Assembly: GCA_963817135.1 (NCBI GenBank)
Contig: CAWFNG010000002.1
Location: forward strand, 62,001-126,000
Origin: VAZQ01 sp963817135
Lineage (GTDB): Bacteria; Pseudomonadota; Alphaproteobacteria; Rhizobiales; Xanthobacteraceae
DNA: 64,000 bases
Reading direction: 5' to 3'
Part shown: in pieces, positions 18,546 through 27,574 of the stretch
Position numbering within the stretch: the first letter of the stretch is position 1
Layout: each line of letters begins with the position of its first letter
The notes under the pieces: generated by a model
Databases searched by the model: none
Told to the model about the DNA's origin: nothing
What the model saw: only the letters and a program-made list of their open reading frames with translations
Made by a program: the position numbers and the translations under genes

Positions 18546-20126
18546 ATGAACAGCGTCGACCAGGACGGCACCATTTTCGTCGGCAAGGGCGAAAAGCCAG
18601 CGGTTCTCACGCTCGCTTTGGCCAATCGGCACGGGCTTGTCGCTGGCGCCACCGGCACGGGCAAAACGGTCACCCTGCAAGTCCTCGCGGAAGGTTTGTC
18701 CCGTGCAGGCGTGTCGGTCTTTGCCGCCGACATCAAAGGCGACCTGTCGGGAATTTCCATGCCCGGCGAGGCAAAGGAAGCATTCGTCACACGCGCCAAG
18801 AGCATGGGGATTGACTACGAGCCCGATCAGTTTCCCGTGATCTTCTGGGACCTGTTCGGCGAGCAGGGACACCCGATTCGCGCAACCATTTCCGAGATGG
18901 GGCCATTGCTGCTGTCGCGGCTGATGGACCTCAATGACGTGCAGGAAGGGGTGCTCAACATCGCATTTCGCGTTGCCGACGAGCAGGGGCTTCTGCTTCT
19001 CGACATGAAGGACATCCGCGCCATTCTGGGCTACCTCGCCGAGCATGCCGCCGAACTCACCACGCAATATGGCAACGTCTCCAAGCCGACGATCGGGACG
19101 ATTCAGCGGCAGTTGCTGGTGCTGGAGAATCAAGGCGGAGAGAAATTCTTCACCGAGCCGGCACTCCAGCTAAAGGACTTCATCCGCACCGACCGCGACG
19201 GGCGCGGCATCGTCAATATCCTTGCCGCCGACAAGCTGATGCAGAACCCGCGGCTTTATGCGACCTTTCTCCTGTGGCTCCTTTCCGAGCTGTTCGAGCA
19301 GCTTCCCGAAGTGGGAGACCCTCCCAAGCCGAAGCTCGTTTTCTTCTTCGACGAGGCGCATCTCTTGTTCACGGATGCACCGAAGGCGCTGCTCGACAAG
19401 ATCGAGCAGATCGTTCGCCTGATCAGATCCAAAGGTGTCGGAGTTTATTTCGTCACGCAGAACCCGCTCGACGTTCCGGACAAGGTTCTCTCACAACTCG
19501 GCAATCGCGTGCAGCATGCCTTGCGCGCCTTCACGCCGCGCGATCAGAAGGCGGTGAAGGCTGCAGCCGATACGCTGCGGCAGAACCCGAAGATTGATTC
19601 GGCAAAGGCCATCACCGAACTTGGCAAGGGCGAGGCGCTGGTCTCATTCCTGGAAGGCAACGGCACCCCCGCCTTGGTCGATCGCTGCATGATCCGACCG
19701 CCCTCGGCGCGGGTCGGCCCGATCACCGACGCCGAGCGCAAGGCGCTGATTGCCAAAAGCCCGGTGAAGGGCAAATACGATGAAACCATCGATTCGGAAT
19801 CGGCCTATGAAGTGCTGCAAAAACGCGTCCACGAGACCGGCTCGACCGCAGGTCCTCCGGCCGGCGGCGGTCAGGCTGAAGCTGCATCGACGGGAGGCTT
19901 GTGGGCGACCATCGTCGGGTTCCTGAGCGAAATATTCGGTACCAACACCCGTGGAAAACGGCTTTCGACCAGTCAACGGGTCGCGCGCGACATCGCGCGC
20001 AGCGTGACTTCAAGGACCGCCGGCCAGATCGCTGCCGACATAGGAAAGTCGGTGGGAGGCAAGGCGGGGAGCTCGATCGGGCGTGCCATCGTGCGCGGAA
20101 CCCTGGGTGGAATCCTCAGGCGCTAG
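18546..20126 (+). CDS. DUF853 / HerA-like ATPase
   Basis: A 526-residue P-loop ATPase of the DUF853 group, related to HerA/FtsK translocases. Walker A is GATGTGKTVTLQ near residue 35 and Walker B is KLVFFFDEAHLLF, followed by SKGVGVYFVTQNPLDVP, a sensor-like segment. The last 60 residues are glycine- and alanine-rich with short hydrophobic stretches (TAGQIAADIGKSVGGKAGSS), so membrane association is possible. The biological role is not established. I chose the ATG at 18546 because GAGGGG precedes it; in-frame ATGs upstream lack one. The small PsiF-repeat gene follows after 27 bp and is probably cotranscribed. Confidence 0.88.
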   Translation: MNSVDQDGTIFVGKGEKPAVLTLALANRHGLVAGATGTGKTVTLQVLAEGLSRAGVSVFAADIKGDLSGISMPGEAKEAFVTRAKSMGIDYEPDQFPVIFWDLFGEQGHPIRATISEMGPLLLSRLMDLNDVQEGVLNIAFRVADEQGLLLLDMKDIRAILGYLAEHAAELTTQYGNVSKPTIGTIQRQLLVLENQGGEKFFTEPALQLKDFIRTDRDGRGIVNILAADKLMQNPRLYATFLLWLLSELFEQLPEVGDPPKPKLVFFFDEAHLLFTDAPKALLDKIEQIVRLIRSKGVGVYFVTQNPLDVPDKVLSQLGNRVQHALRAFTPRDQKAVKAAADTLRQNPKIDSAKAITELGKGEALVSFLEGNGTPALVDRCMIRPPSARVGPITDAERKALIAKSPVKGKYDETIDSESAYEVLQKRVHETGSTAGPPAGGGQAEAASTGGLWATIVGFLSEIFGTNTRGKRLSTSQRVARDIARSVTSRTAGQIAADIGKSVGGKAGSSIGRAIVRGTLGGILRR

Positions 20127-20153
20127 TTTAGTGTGAAACCAGGAGAAACGAAA

Positions 20154-20399
20154 ATGAAACGTATCTTTCTTGCGCTGGCCTTGTCTGCATTCGCAGTCGT
20201 GTCCGCGAGCGGTCAGGAAACCTGCGAAAGCAAAGCGATCGACAAGAACGGCAAGCCGCTGGCAGGCGCCGCCAAAACGAGCTTCCTGCAGAAATGCAAG
20301 CGCGAGGCGTGCGAGCCCAAAGCAGTGGATAAGGACGGCAAGCCGCTCGCGGGCGCCGCCAAGAACAGCTTCCTGCAAAAGTGCGAGCGGGAAGCCTAA
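20154..20399 (+). CDS. Small secreted PsiF-repeat-like protein
   Basis: An 81-residue protein with an AGGAGA ribosome site and signal peptide MKRIFLALALSAFAVVSASG. The mature part is two nearly identical units of about 29 residues, each containing KNGKPLAGAAK(T/N)SFLQKC and a second cysteine. This pattern resembles the PsiF repeat of phosphate-starvation-inducible proteins. The cysteines (CESKAI, KCKREACE, KCEREA) could form disulfides in the periplasm. The unit duplication looks recent because both copies differ at only a few positions. The function is unknown. Confidence 0.8.
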   Translation: MKRIFLALALSAFAVVSASGQETCESKAIDKNGKPLAGAAKTSFLQKCKREACEPKAVDKDGKPLAGAAKNSFLQKCEREA

Positions 20400-20500
20400 A
20401 AGTCGGCGATCCATCGGGTAATTCGCGGCGCGATTTGACTTGGGCCGGGCTTGGGCCGGGCTAACAGAGGATCGCATCCGGCACGACTGCGCCGCACGTA

Positions 20501-20523
20501 ACCTCCCCCTTTCAGGAGGAGGT
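20501..20523. repeat. REP-like hairpin (ACCTCCCCC... type), solo
   Basis: A short palindrome with arms ACCTCCCCCT and AGGAGGAGGT in the gap between convergent genes. It matches the first hairpin of the larger REP elements found at 43.7, 48.7, 50.6 and 54.9 kb, but lacks the second hairpin and the GGTGRGGG tail. Confidence 0.6.
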
Positions 20524-20568
20524 ATACTGTCGCGCGGCTCTGCCACACGCAGTTCGCTGATGCTAGCG

Positions 20569-21396
20569 CTATGCAGCGGGTACGGCGAGGATCGGACATG
20601 GCGCGTGGCGGATCACGCGCTCGGTTGTGCTTCCGCGCAACGCATCGAGGACACCGCGATGACCGGCCGTGGGCATGCCGATCAAATCGACGTCAAATTC
20701 AATGGCGACATCCACAATCGATTTCATGACGTCGCCAGATCGAAGCATCACCGGCGGTAAGGGAGGCGAATTTGGTGATACCCGCAAGCGAGGCGCCGAG
20801 TTCCCGACATGAAGAAGGTGCAGGTCGATCGCCTCACCTGTCAGCAGCTTGGCCATGCGCTGAACGATCCTGATTGCATTCCCCGGCGCAGGAGAAAAAT
20901 CAACCGGGACCAGCGCGCGGCGGAGCCGGATGTCGCCGGTGACTTGGCTGATGAAACCTCGCGCGCCCGGCGCAATGAACAGTGTCGGCGCGGAGGCGCG
21001 GCGGGCCACGATCTCCGATACCGATCCCCGCAGCCAATGCTCGAACCCGTGTCCTCCGCTGGTCGCCAGCACGACCAGATCGAAGGAATAATCGCGTAGG
21101 AAACCGACAATGCCTTGCGTTGGTTGTTGACCGGTAATGTGACTATTGTGAATCTCAATTCCGAGTTTCTCTGCCGTGATCCACGGCGGTTCATCTGCAT
21201 CCGACAATCCCCATTGCGCAAGCAAACGTCTTGCTTGGGGGAAAGCCAATGCTCCACCCGAGTTTTGTGGTGTCACATGCAGGACATTCAATTTGCTGTT
21301 GAAGGCCAAGGCAATACGCAGTGCATGAGCAAAGGCCGCGCCGCTGAGATCGGAAAAATCCGTCGGATGTACAATGGAGCGAAAAGAAGTTTTCAT
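20569..21396 (-). CDS. Universal stress protein, tandem UspA domains
   Basis: A 275-residue tandem Usp protein beginning MKTSFRSIVHPTDFSDLSGAAFAHAL. The second half starts RRALVPVDFSPAPGNAIRIV and ends ADLIGMPTAGHRGVLDALRGSTTERVI...CPILAVP, which includes the GxxG...G(S/T) ATP-binding pattern. It belongs to a different Usp subgroup from the 9-12 kb genes. The ATG at 21396 is better than the upstream in-frame start because the fold begins there. A degraded FNR-like box (TTGATGTTTGTCAC on the minus strand, 21450-21463) lies about 60 bp upstream; only its first half is perfect. Confidence 0.87.
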   Translation of the reverse strand: MKTSFRSIVHPTDFSDLSGAAFAHALRIALAFNSKLNVLHVTPQNSGGALAFPQARRLLAQWGLSDADEPPWITAEKLGIEIHNSHITGQQPTQGIVGFLRDYSFDLVVLATSGGHGFEHWLRGSVSEIVARRASAPTLFIAPGARGFISQVTGDIRLRRALVPVDFSPAPGNAIRIVQRMAKLLTGEAIDLHLLHVGNSAPRLRVSPNSPPLPPVMLRSGDVMKSIVDVAIEFDVDLIGMPTAGHRGVLDALRGSTTERVIRHAPCPILAVPAA

Positions 21397-21468
21397 CAAA
21401 CGCGTATCGGCAAAGTTCCTGGTTCTGTGATTACGCTGCTGCTGGAAACGTGACAAACATCAAGGCCT

Positions 21469-22059
21469 TCATTGTTGGGTCGGGGCGGGGAGAGGCTTGC
21501 CGTTTGTTTTATCTTGCTTTCGCATGCGCCAAACGAACGGTGCAATGATTGCAGCCCCCACGAGAACCAGCAGCACGAGAAAGAGCGCCGATTGCTCGAG
21601 CCAGGCGATCCCAGGGACGCCCGCTCCCATTATCACGCCAACAACACAGATGCGCCACGCCGCAATATGGACCCCGGCCGTGAAGGTCCCGAGCGCCAAT
21701 AGCGTGAGTTCGGCCAGCGCACCGGCGTCGGTGTTTATCATTCGCGCAACATCCGTGACGAACATGAGATGCATCGCCACCACGACCGCTCCCCAATGCA
21801 AGGCTTGCGTCCAGATCAGCCGCATCCGCTCGTCTCGGCTGGCGAAATCCCGCCAGCGCGTAACGACGCAGATGACGCCGATCAGCGGCGCCAGCACGAT
21901 CCAATAGATCGTCATGGGCGTTCGGGAGAAGCTGCTATAGGCAATGCCAAACAGTGTGAGCACCAGCACCAGGAGGTAGGGCCACTCCCTTATGAGGAAG
22001 GCGCGGGGATTGAATCGCCATGCGGGAGGTGCGGGACTATCCGGTTGCTGGTCAGCCAT
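21469..22059 (-). CDS. Hypothetical inner-membrane protein
   Basis: A 196-residue protein not recognised as a characterised family. It has a proline-rich cytoplasmic N terminus (MADQQPDSPAPPAWRFNPR), then about five hydrophobic helices: YLLVLVLTLFGIAYS, IYWIVLAPLIGVICVV, LHWGAVVVAMHLMFV, LALGTFTAGVHIAAWRICVVGV and ALFLVLLVLVGAAIIAPF. The tail is basic (RMRKQDKTNGK). The ATG at 22059 was chosen because the residues before it look non-coding. It lies upstream of a Usp gene in the same direction. Confidence 0.7.
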   Translation of the reverse strand: MADQQPDSPAPPAWRFNPRAFLIREWPYLLVLVLTLFGIAYSSFSRTPMTIYWIVLAPLIGVICVVTRWRDFASRDERMRLIWTQALHWGAVVVAMHLMFVTDVARMINTDAGALAELTLLALGTFTAGVHIAAWRICVVGVIMGAGVPGIAWLEQSALFLVLLVLVGAAIIAPFVWRMRKQDKTNGKPLPAPTQQ

Positions 22060-22278
22060 CTTCAAGGTCCTCGCATCTTTTACCCGACTGTGGCGCCTGC
22101 ATGCGCTCCAAGCAGGCCGATGTAGCAATTAATCCGCTGCAATCATAACCTCTGCTTGAGGCCGGTCCTTTGCTACAATGCAATCTGATCAGAAATGGAA
22201 GCGCTTCGGAAGCAAAAAGCCGTAATTTTTCCGCGCGTGGAGCAGAAGTCCGTAATGACGCTCAGGGGAAAGAGCCCG

Positions 22279-22989
22279 ATGCAACAGTCTTTAGTCTTGC
22301 GAAGACGTCCGATTTACGTATCCGACTTGCTCGGTCTGCTCGCAGCGGTTGCGTTGCTGATCGCCTTGGTCGACCCGACGCGGGCGCAATCCCGCCCGGA
22401 CCCTAACCCGGTCAAGACGATCGGCACCTGTGTCACCATTCAAACAAACGCGACGACAGTTGAAACGCCGATTGCGCTACGCGCGGTGGGATCGTGTGAG
22501 ACACCCGAAGACGGCAACCCGCCGAACTGCACCGTCACCATCGTTCCCAGCGGTCCGGACCTCATCCTTGATGTGACCGACACCGCCGGCATTCCGCAAT
22601 GCCTGCGATTGGTCAGCGACGGCGGTGCTCCGTGCGGCCTTGTCCAGAATGGACCGGTGATATTTCAATCGCAGCGACACGCGACGCAATCTTTCAGCGC
22701 CGATTTAGGTCGCGTGCGGATGACCACCATGATTCGACAAATAAGGGCGCAGCAAACAACGAGCGACCAGCCACCCGGCGCACGGTTTCCATTGAATGTC
22801 GGGCGATTGTTCGATGTGCTCAGAAATCGCTCTGCCGTTGCGGCGCGGCTCGAATGCTCCATGGCCGATGGCGACCCGAGAATATTCCCGATCGTCGGAG
22901 AAGCCGACCTGAGCCAGAATATTCGTTTCGTCTCGAAGAATTCGTCCGAACCGCTGTTCGACATTCTGACCTACCGTGTGACGCCGTAG
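22279..22989 (+). CDS. Hypothetical secreted protein
   Basis: A 236-residue protein with signal peptide MQQSLVLRRRPIYVSDLLGL...DPTRAQS. The mature part contains several cysteines (GTCVTIQTNATT, GSCETPEDGNPPNCTV, PQCLRLVSDGGAPCG, ARLECSM) that could form disulfides. No family was recognised. I chose the ATG at 22279 because AGGGGAAAG lies just before it and the signal peptide starts there; two ATGs upstream are in frame. It is followed after 87 bp by the proton-ATPase gene. Confidence 0.65.
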   Translation: MQQSLVLRRRPIYVSDLLGLLAAVALLIALVDPTRAQSRPDPNPVKTIGTCVTIQTNATTVETPIALRAVGSCETPEDGNPPNCTVTIVPSGPDLILDVTDTAGIPQCLRLVSDGGAPCGLVQNGPVIFQSQRHATQSFSADLGRVRMTTMIRQIRAQQTTSDQPPGARFPLNVGRLFDVLRNRSAVAARLECSMADGDPRIFPIVGEADLSQNIRFVSKNSSEPLFDILTYRVTP

Positions 22990-23076
22990 CAGGTTGTTTC
23001 AGTCTGCGGAGGCTGAGCGCAAACATTCGCTGGGAATGCGTTCGAGACGAAGCAACATCGTTTGAGGGAGTAGCCC

Positions 23077-25680
23077 ATGTCCGCTGTTGCCCTGCAATCC
23101 GCTACGCCTGCGCACGAGGTTAAATCGGACATCGCCAGCGACCTCGACGAGAAGTTGCCGGTTGATCGGGTACTTGCCCAACTCGCGGTCAAGCCTGACC
23201 GGGGGCTGAGCACAGCCGGGGCGAGGGAACGTCTTGCCACATACGGGCCCAATGCCCTCGTCGAAAAAGAGGTCAGTCTCGCTCGTAAGATCCTCGGATA
23301 TTTCACCGGCCCGATCGCGTACATGATCGAGGCTGCCGCGATCGTGTCGGCCATCATCGGGCATTGGGATGATTTTGCCATCATCGCCGGGCTCCTTTTC
23401 TTCAATGCAGCGCTCGAGTTCTTGCAGGACCACAAGGCATCCAATGCGTTGGCCGCCCTTAAGGAAGGACTTGCCCCCGAAGCAACCACAATGCGCGACG
23501 GCAAGTGGCAGACGGTTACCGCCGCGACCCTGGTGCCCGGCGACATCGTCAAGATCAGGCTCGGCGTCATCGTGCCCGCCGACCTTCGACTTGTCGGCGG
23601 CGATTACGCGTCCATCGATCAGGCGGCTTTGACCGGCGAATCGCTCCCCGTTGCCAAGAAGGTCGGCGATGCCGCCTATTCCGGCAGCGTTGTCAAGCAG
23701 GGCGAGATGGAGGGCGTCGTCATCGCGACCGGAGCCAACACTTTCTTTGGGCGTACCGCCAAGCTCGTGGCCGGCGCCGGCGCCATAAGCCACGCGCAGA
23801 AGGCAATGTTTCAGATCGGCAACTTTTTGATTATCATCGCGCTCGTCCTGGCTGCGATCATGGTCGCCGTCCAGGTCTATACCAACATTGTCATCAGCGA
23901 CGACTGGGGCCTTGAAGATGCTCTCGGCATTCTGCAGTTCGTGCTTGTTCTGCTTGTCGCGGCGATCCCGGTCGCAATGCCGGCTGTGTTCTCCATCACC
24001 ATGGCGTTGGGCGCGCTTGCGCTCTCGAAGGAAAAAGCGATCGTCTCCAAACTCTCGGCTATCGAGGAAATGGCAGGTGTCGACATTCTGTGCTCGGACA
24101 AGACAGGCACTCTAACCAAGAACCAGCTCACGCTCGGCGAGCCGATCCTGTTTTCCGGCAAGAACGCGCAGGATTGCATTCTGGCCGCTGCACTCGCTTC
24201 CAAGATCGAAGACGGTGACGCCATCGATACCGCGGTTATCGCCGCCCTGAAGGATCAAACTGCGCTGAAGACCTACAAGCAGATAAAGTTCGTACCCTTC
24301 GACCCCGTGAGCAAGCGCACCGCGGCGACCGTCAGCGATGCCCAGGGAAAAAGCGTGCTTGTCACCAAAGGGGCGCCGCAGGTCATTGTCGATCTGGCCA
24401 AGCTGCCGGCCGATGTCGCACAGCGGGTCAATACCGGCGTCGATGCGCTCGCCGCCAAAGGCTCGCGTGCGCTCGCTGTTGCCCGTTCCGAGGACGCAGG
24501 GCAGACCTGGTCGCTGCTCGGGATATTGCCGATGTTCGACCCGCCGCGCGACGATTCCAAGGCAACCATCGAGATGGCGAACGCAAAGGGTGTGCGGGTC
24601 AAGATGGTGACAGGCGATGACACGGCGATCGCAATCGAGACCGCACGCCAGCTCGGCATGGGCACGCACATCATCCCGGCCGCCGAAGCCTTTCCCAAGG
24701 ACATGGACCCGAACAACGTGCCGTCCGCGATCGCCGATGCCATCGAGCGGGCCGACGGTTTTGCCCGCGTCTTCCCTGAGCACAAATACGCCATCGTCAA
24801 GGCGCTGCAGGGGCGCGGCCATCTCGTCGCGATGACGGGCGACGGCGTCAACGATGCGCCGGCGTTGAAGCAGGCGGATTGCGGCACTGCCGTATCCGGC
24901 GCCACCGATGCAGCGCGTGGAGCCGCCGCCCTCGTCCTCACCGCGCCCGGCCTCTCCGTCATCAATAACGCCATCGATGAAGCCCGGCGCATCTTCGGCC
25001 GGATCACCACCTACACCATCTACCGCATCGCTCTGACCATGGACATCATGTTCGTGGTAGTCCTCTCCACGATCTTTCTTGAATTTACACCGCTCACGGC
25101 AATGATGATCGTGGCTATGTCGCTGCTCGATGACATGCCGATCATGACCATTGCCTATGACAATACGCCGGTGAGCGTGAAACCGATCCGCTGGCAGATG
25201 CCGCAGCTCCTGGGCGTCGCTGCGGTCCTTGGGGTGTTCTCTGTTGTCGAAACATTCGGTCTTTTGTTGATCGGCATCCGCGTGCTTTCGCATCCGCCCC
25301 TGAGCGATTATTTCGGACTGGAGACGCAGGATCAGCTGCAGACGGTGATGTTCCTGCAACTGGTGGCCGGCGGCCATTTGTTGTTGTTCATCACGCGCAC
25401 GGAGCGCTGGTTCTTGCTGCCGCCATTCCCGGCACGTACGCTGTTCACCGCGATTGTGCTCACCCAGATCCTCGCCGTGCTGATGTGCGCCTTCGGCTGG
25501 CTCGTCCCGTCGATCCCCTGGCCGCTGATCGGATGGGTGTGGCTCTACAACATCGCCTGGATGTTTGTACTTGGCGGCATTCGACTGCTGACCGAGCGCT
25601 TCGCCGCCTATCGTACCGCCCGGCAGGCAAGGAGCATGCACCTCGTGAACCAATCGCTGCGGCTGCACGCGGCATCGTAA
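23077..25680 (+). CDS. Plasma-membrane-type (P3A) proton-translocating P-type ATPase
   Basis: An 867-residue P-type ATPase. The actuator loop has ALTGESLPV. The phosphorylation motif DKTGTLTKNQL places the aspartate near residue 341. The nucleotide domain has FDPVSKRTAATV and VTKGAPQVI, and the hinge has MTGDGVNDAPALKQADCG. The overall layout, including DDMPIMTIAYDNT in the membrane part, is that of fungal/plant-type H+-ATPases found in some bacteria. It would extrude protons using ATP and so maintain pH or membrane potential when respiration is limited. GAGGGAG precedes the ATG. The PPK2 gene follows after 14 bp, implying an operon that couples polyphosphate to ATP supply. Confidence 0.93.
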   Translation: MSAVALQSATPAHEVKSDIASDLDEKLPVDRVLAQLAVKPDRGLSTAGARERLATYGPNALVEKEVSLARKILGYFTGPIAYMIEAAAIVSAIIGHWDDFAIIAGLLFFNAALEFLQDHKASNALAALKEGLAPEATTMRDGKWQTVTAATLVPGDIVKIRLGVIVPADLRLVGGDYASIDQAALTGESLPVAKKVGDAAYSGSVVKQGEMEGVVIATGANTFFGRTAKLVAGAGAISHAQKAMFQIGNFLIIIALVLAAIMVAVQVYTNIVISDDWGLEDALGILQFVLVLLVAAIPVAMPAVFSITMALGALALSKEKAIVSKLSAIEEMAGVDILCSDKTGTLTKNQLTLGEPILFSGKNAQDCILAAALASKIEDGDAIDTAVIAALKDQTALKTYKQIKFVPFDPVSKRTAATVSDAQGKSVLVTKGAPQVIVDLAKLPADVAQRVNTGVDALAAKGSRALAVARSEDAGQTWSLLGILPMFDPPRDDSKATIEMANAKGVRVKMVTGDDTAIAIETARQLGMGTHIIPAAEAFPKDMDPNNVPSAIADAIERADGFARVFPEHKYAIVKALQGRGHLVAMTGDGVNDAPALKQADCGTAVSGATDAARGAAALVLTAPGLSVINNAIDEARRIFGRITTYTIYRIALTMDIMFVVVLSTIFLEFTPLTAMMIVAMSLLDDMPIMTIAYDNTPVSVKPIRWQMPQLLGVAAVLGVFSVVETFGLLLIGIRVLSHPPLSDYFGLETQDQLQTVMFLQLVAGGHLLLFITRTERWFLLPPFPARTLFTAIVLTQILAVLMCAFGWLVPSIPWPLIGWVWLYNIAWMFVLGGIRLLTERFAAYRTARQARSMHLVNQSLRLHAAS

Positions 25681-25694
25681 CGGGAGCATCCAGG

Positions 25695-26567
25695 ATGGAC
25701 TATCGGAAAAAGTTTGTGGTCGAGCCCGATGCGAAGGTTCGCTTGGCTAAAATCGATCCCTCCTTCAGCGGCAAGCACGAGACCCATGAGAAGGCTCTGC
25801 CGGAGATCCAATCCAATGTCGAGCGCATGGACAAGCTGCAGTACCTGCTTTACGCCGACGGCAGTCAATCCCTTCTCGTCGTGCTGCAGGCGCTCGACGC
25901 CGCCGGCAAGGACGGCGTCATTCGCCATGTGTTCAGCGGCATGAACCCGCAGGGAACGTCGGTCTTCGGGTTCAAGCAGCCGAGCAGAGAGGAGGCCGCG
26001 CACGATTTTCTCTGGCGCGCCCATCTGCATACGCCAGGCAAGGGCGAGGTGGCGGTCTTCAATCGGTCGCATTACGAAGATGTCCTCGTCGTTCGCGTGC
26101 ACAAGCTCGTGCCGCGTTCGGTGTGGTCGAAACGCTATGAACTGATAAACGACTTCGAGACGACGCTGTCACAGAACGGCACGACGATTTTGAAGTTCTT
26201 CCTGCACATCAGTCCGGAAGAGCAGCTGGCGCGCTTCAAGCAGCGGCTCGAGGATCCCTCGCGGCAATGGAAGATCAGCGAAAGCGACTATTCGGAACGC
26301 AAGCTGTGGCCGCAATACATGGAAGCCTACGAGGACGCCATCGGGCGCACCAGCACGAAGCGCGCGCCCTGGTACATCATTCCGGCAAACCACAAATGGT
26401 TCCGCAACCTTGCGGTGTCGCAGATCATTGCCGATACCATGGACGAGATGGGCCTGAAGCTGCCGCCGACGCGCGTGGACATCGCCGAAATTGGCCGCAA
26501 ATATCACGCAGCGAAGCGCGAAGAGAAGGACGGGAAAAACAGCCGACGAAGTGTGCCAAGCCGGTAG
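25695..26567 (+). CDS. ppk2: Polyphosphate kinase 2 family protein
   Basis: A 290-residue PPK2-type phosphotransferase that uses polyphosphate to phosphorylate nucleotides. Walker A is LDAAGKDGV near residues 65-74. The second conserved stretch is FNRSHYEDVLVVRVH and the lid region is RQWKISESDYSERKLWPQYMEAYEDAI. The single-domain length fits PPK2 class I or III; whether it prefers GDP, ADP or AMP cannot be told from this reading. The ATG at 25695 directly follows a weak GGAGCATCCAGG site. Its position behind the proton ATPase suggests it regenerates ATP from stored polyphosphate for that pump. Confidence 0.92.
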   Translation: MDYRKKFVVEPDAKVRLAKIDPSFSGKHETHEKALPEIQSNVERMDKLQYLLYADGSQSLLVVLQALDAAGKDGVIRHVFSGMNPQGTSVFGFKQPSREEAAHDFLWRAHLHTPGKGEVAVFNRSHYEDVLVVRVHKLVPRSVWSKRYELINDFETTLSQNGTTILKFFLHISPEEQLARFKQRLEDPSRQWKISESDYSERKLWPQYMEAYEDAIGRTSTKRAPWYIIPANHKWFRNLAVSQIIADTMDEMGLKLPPTRVDIAEIGRKYHAAKREEKDGKNSRRSVPSR

Positions 26568-26568
26568 C

Positions 26569-27549
26569 TCACTGCGGCTTGATATTGGCCTGCCGAATGA
26601 TATCGCCCCACATGCGGATCTCGTCCTTGATCCGCTGCGCGAATTCGTCCGGCGTGCTCGCAACCGGGTCATCGCCGAGGGCCAGCAAGCGCTCGCGCAC
26701 GTCGGTGAGCGCGAGGATCGCGACAGTCTCGCGATTGAGCCGGCTGACGATTTCCTTTGGCGTTCCCGCGGGAGCCAGCAGTCCGACCCAGCTGTCTCCC
26801 TTGATATCGGGATAGCCGGCCTCCGTCATGGTTTCCACGTCGGGCATGGTCTGCGAGCGGGACTTGCCGGTAACGGCAAGGGCGCGCACTTTGCCCTCCT
26901 TCACCTGCTCCATTGCCGCGGTGGGCGAAGTGAATCCGATCGGCGTGTGACCGGCGATCACCGAGGCGGTTGCGGGGGCTCCTCCATTGAAGGGTACGTG
27001 TACGAGGTCGAGACCCAGCAGGAGACGAAATTGCTCGCCGGCAAGATGAGCCTGGGTGCCGGTGCCGGCAGACGCAAAACTGTACTTGCCGGGATTTTGT
27101 TTGATCAGCGCAACCAGCTCTTTGACGCTCTTTGCCGGAAGCGAAGGATGCACCACCAGCACCGTGGTAGAAGACACGGCAAGCGTTATCGGCTCGAAGT
27201 CCTTGATCGGGTCGAATGGAAGCTTGTCGAACAGGGTTGGATTGACCACGAACGAACTGAAAGCCACCAGCAGGCTGTATCCGTCAGGCGCTGCTCTCGC
27301 CGCCTGCCCGGTGCCGATGTTGCCGGATCCACCGGTGATGTTTTCCACGTAGAACTGCTTGCCGAGCCGCTCGCTCAATTGCTGGGCGATAATTCGGGCG
27401 AACGTATCCGTTACTCCGCCGGGCGCGTATGGCACGATCACCCGCACGGGACGATTGGGATAATCTTGCGCCTTCGCAATCTGCTCGACGGCGATAGCGG
27501 TTAAAGCGACAGCTGCAGATTGCAGCAGTTGACGGCGCGGCAGGTTCAT
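26569..27549 (-). CDS. TctC/Bug-family solute-binding protein
   Basis: A 326-residue periplasmic protein with a Tat-like signal peptide (MNLPRRQLLQSAAVALTAIA) and core DYPNRPVRVIVPYAPGGVTDTFAR, then YVENITGGSGNIGTGQAA. The twin-arginine start suggests export in a folded state. It diverges from the UbiD-family gene, and its start codon is within 30 bp of that gene's probable start, so they may share regulation and substrate (an aromatic acid is plausible). TctA and TctB are absent. The stop lies 1 bp from that of the convergent PPK2 gene. Confidence 0.9.
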   Translation of the reverse strand: MNLPRRQLLQSAAVALTAIAVEQIAKAQDYPNRPVRVIVPYAPGGVTDTFARIIAQQLSERLGKQFYVENITGGSGNIGTGQAARAAPDGYSLLVAFSSFVVNPTLFDKLPFDPIKDFEPITLAVSSTTVLVVHPSLPAKSVKELVALIKQNPGKYSFASAGTGTQAHLAGEQFRLLLGLDLVHVPFNGGAPATASVIAGHTPIGFTSPTAAMEQVKEGKVRALAVTGKSRSQTMPDVETMTEAGYPDIKGDSWVGLLAPAGTPKEIVSRLNRETVAILALTDVRERLLALGDDPVASTPDEFAQRIKDEIRMWGDIIRQANIKPQ

Positions 27550-27574
27550 GGGCTTACAGGCTAAGAGTAGTGCG

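Noticed and set aside
21450..21463. Fourth FNR box before the Usp gene at 21396
   Set aside because: Only one half-site is perfect (TTGAT); the other reads GTCAC, so it was mentioned as weak and not listed as a feature.
24112..25689. 525-residue open frame on the minus strand opposite the P-type ATPase gene
   Set aside because: It is antisense to a fully recognisable gene, is rich in His/Arg/Asp-type shadow composition and has no motif or ribosome site.
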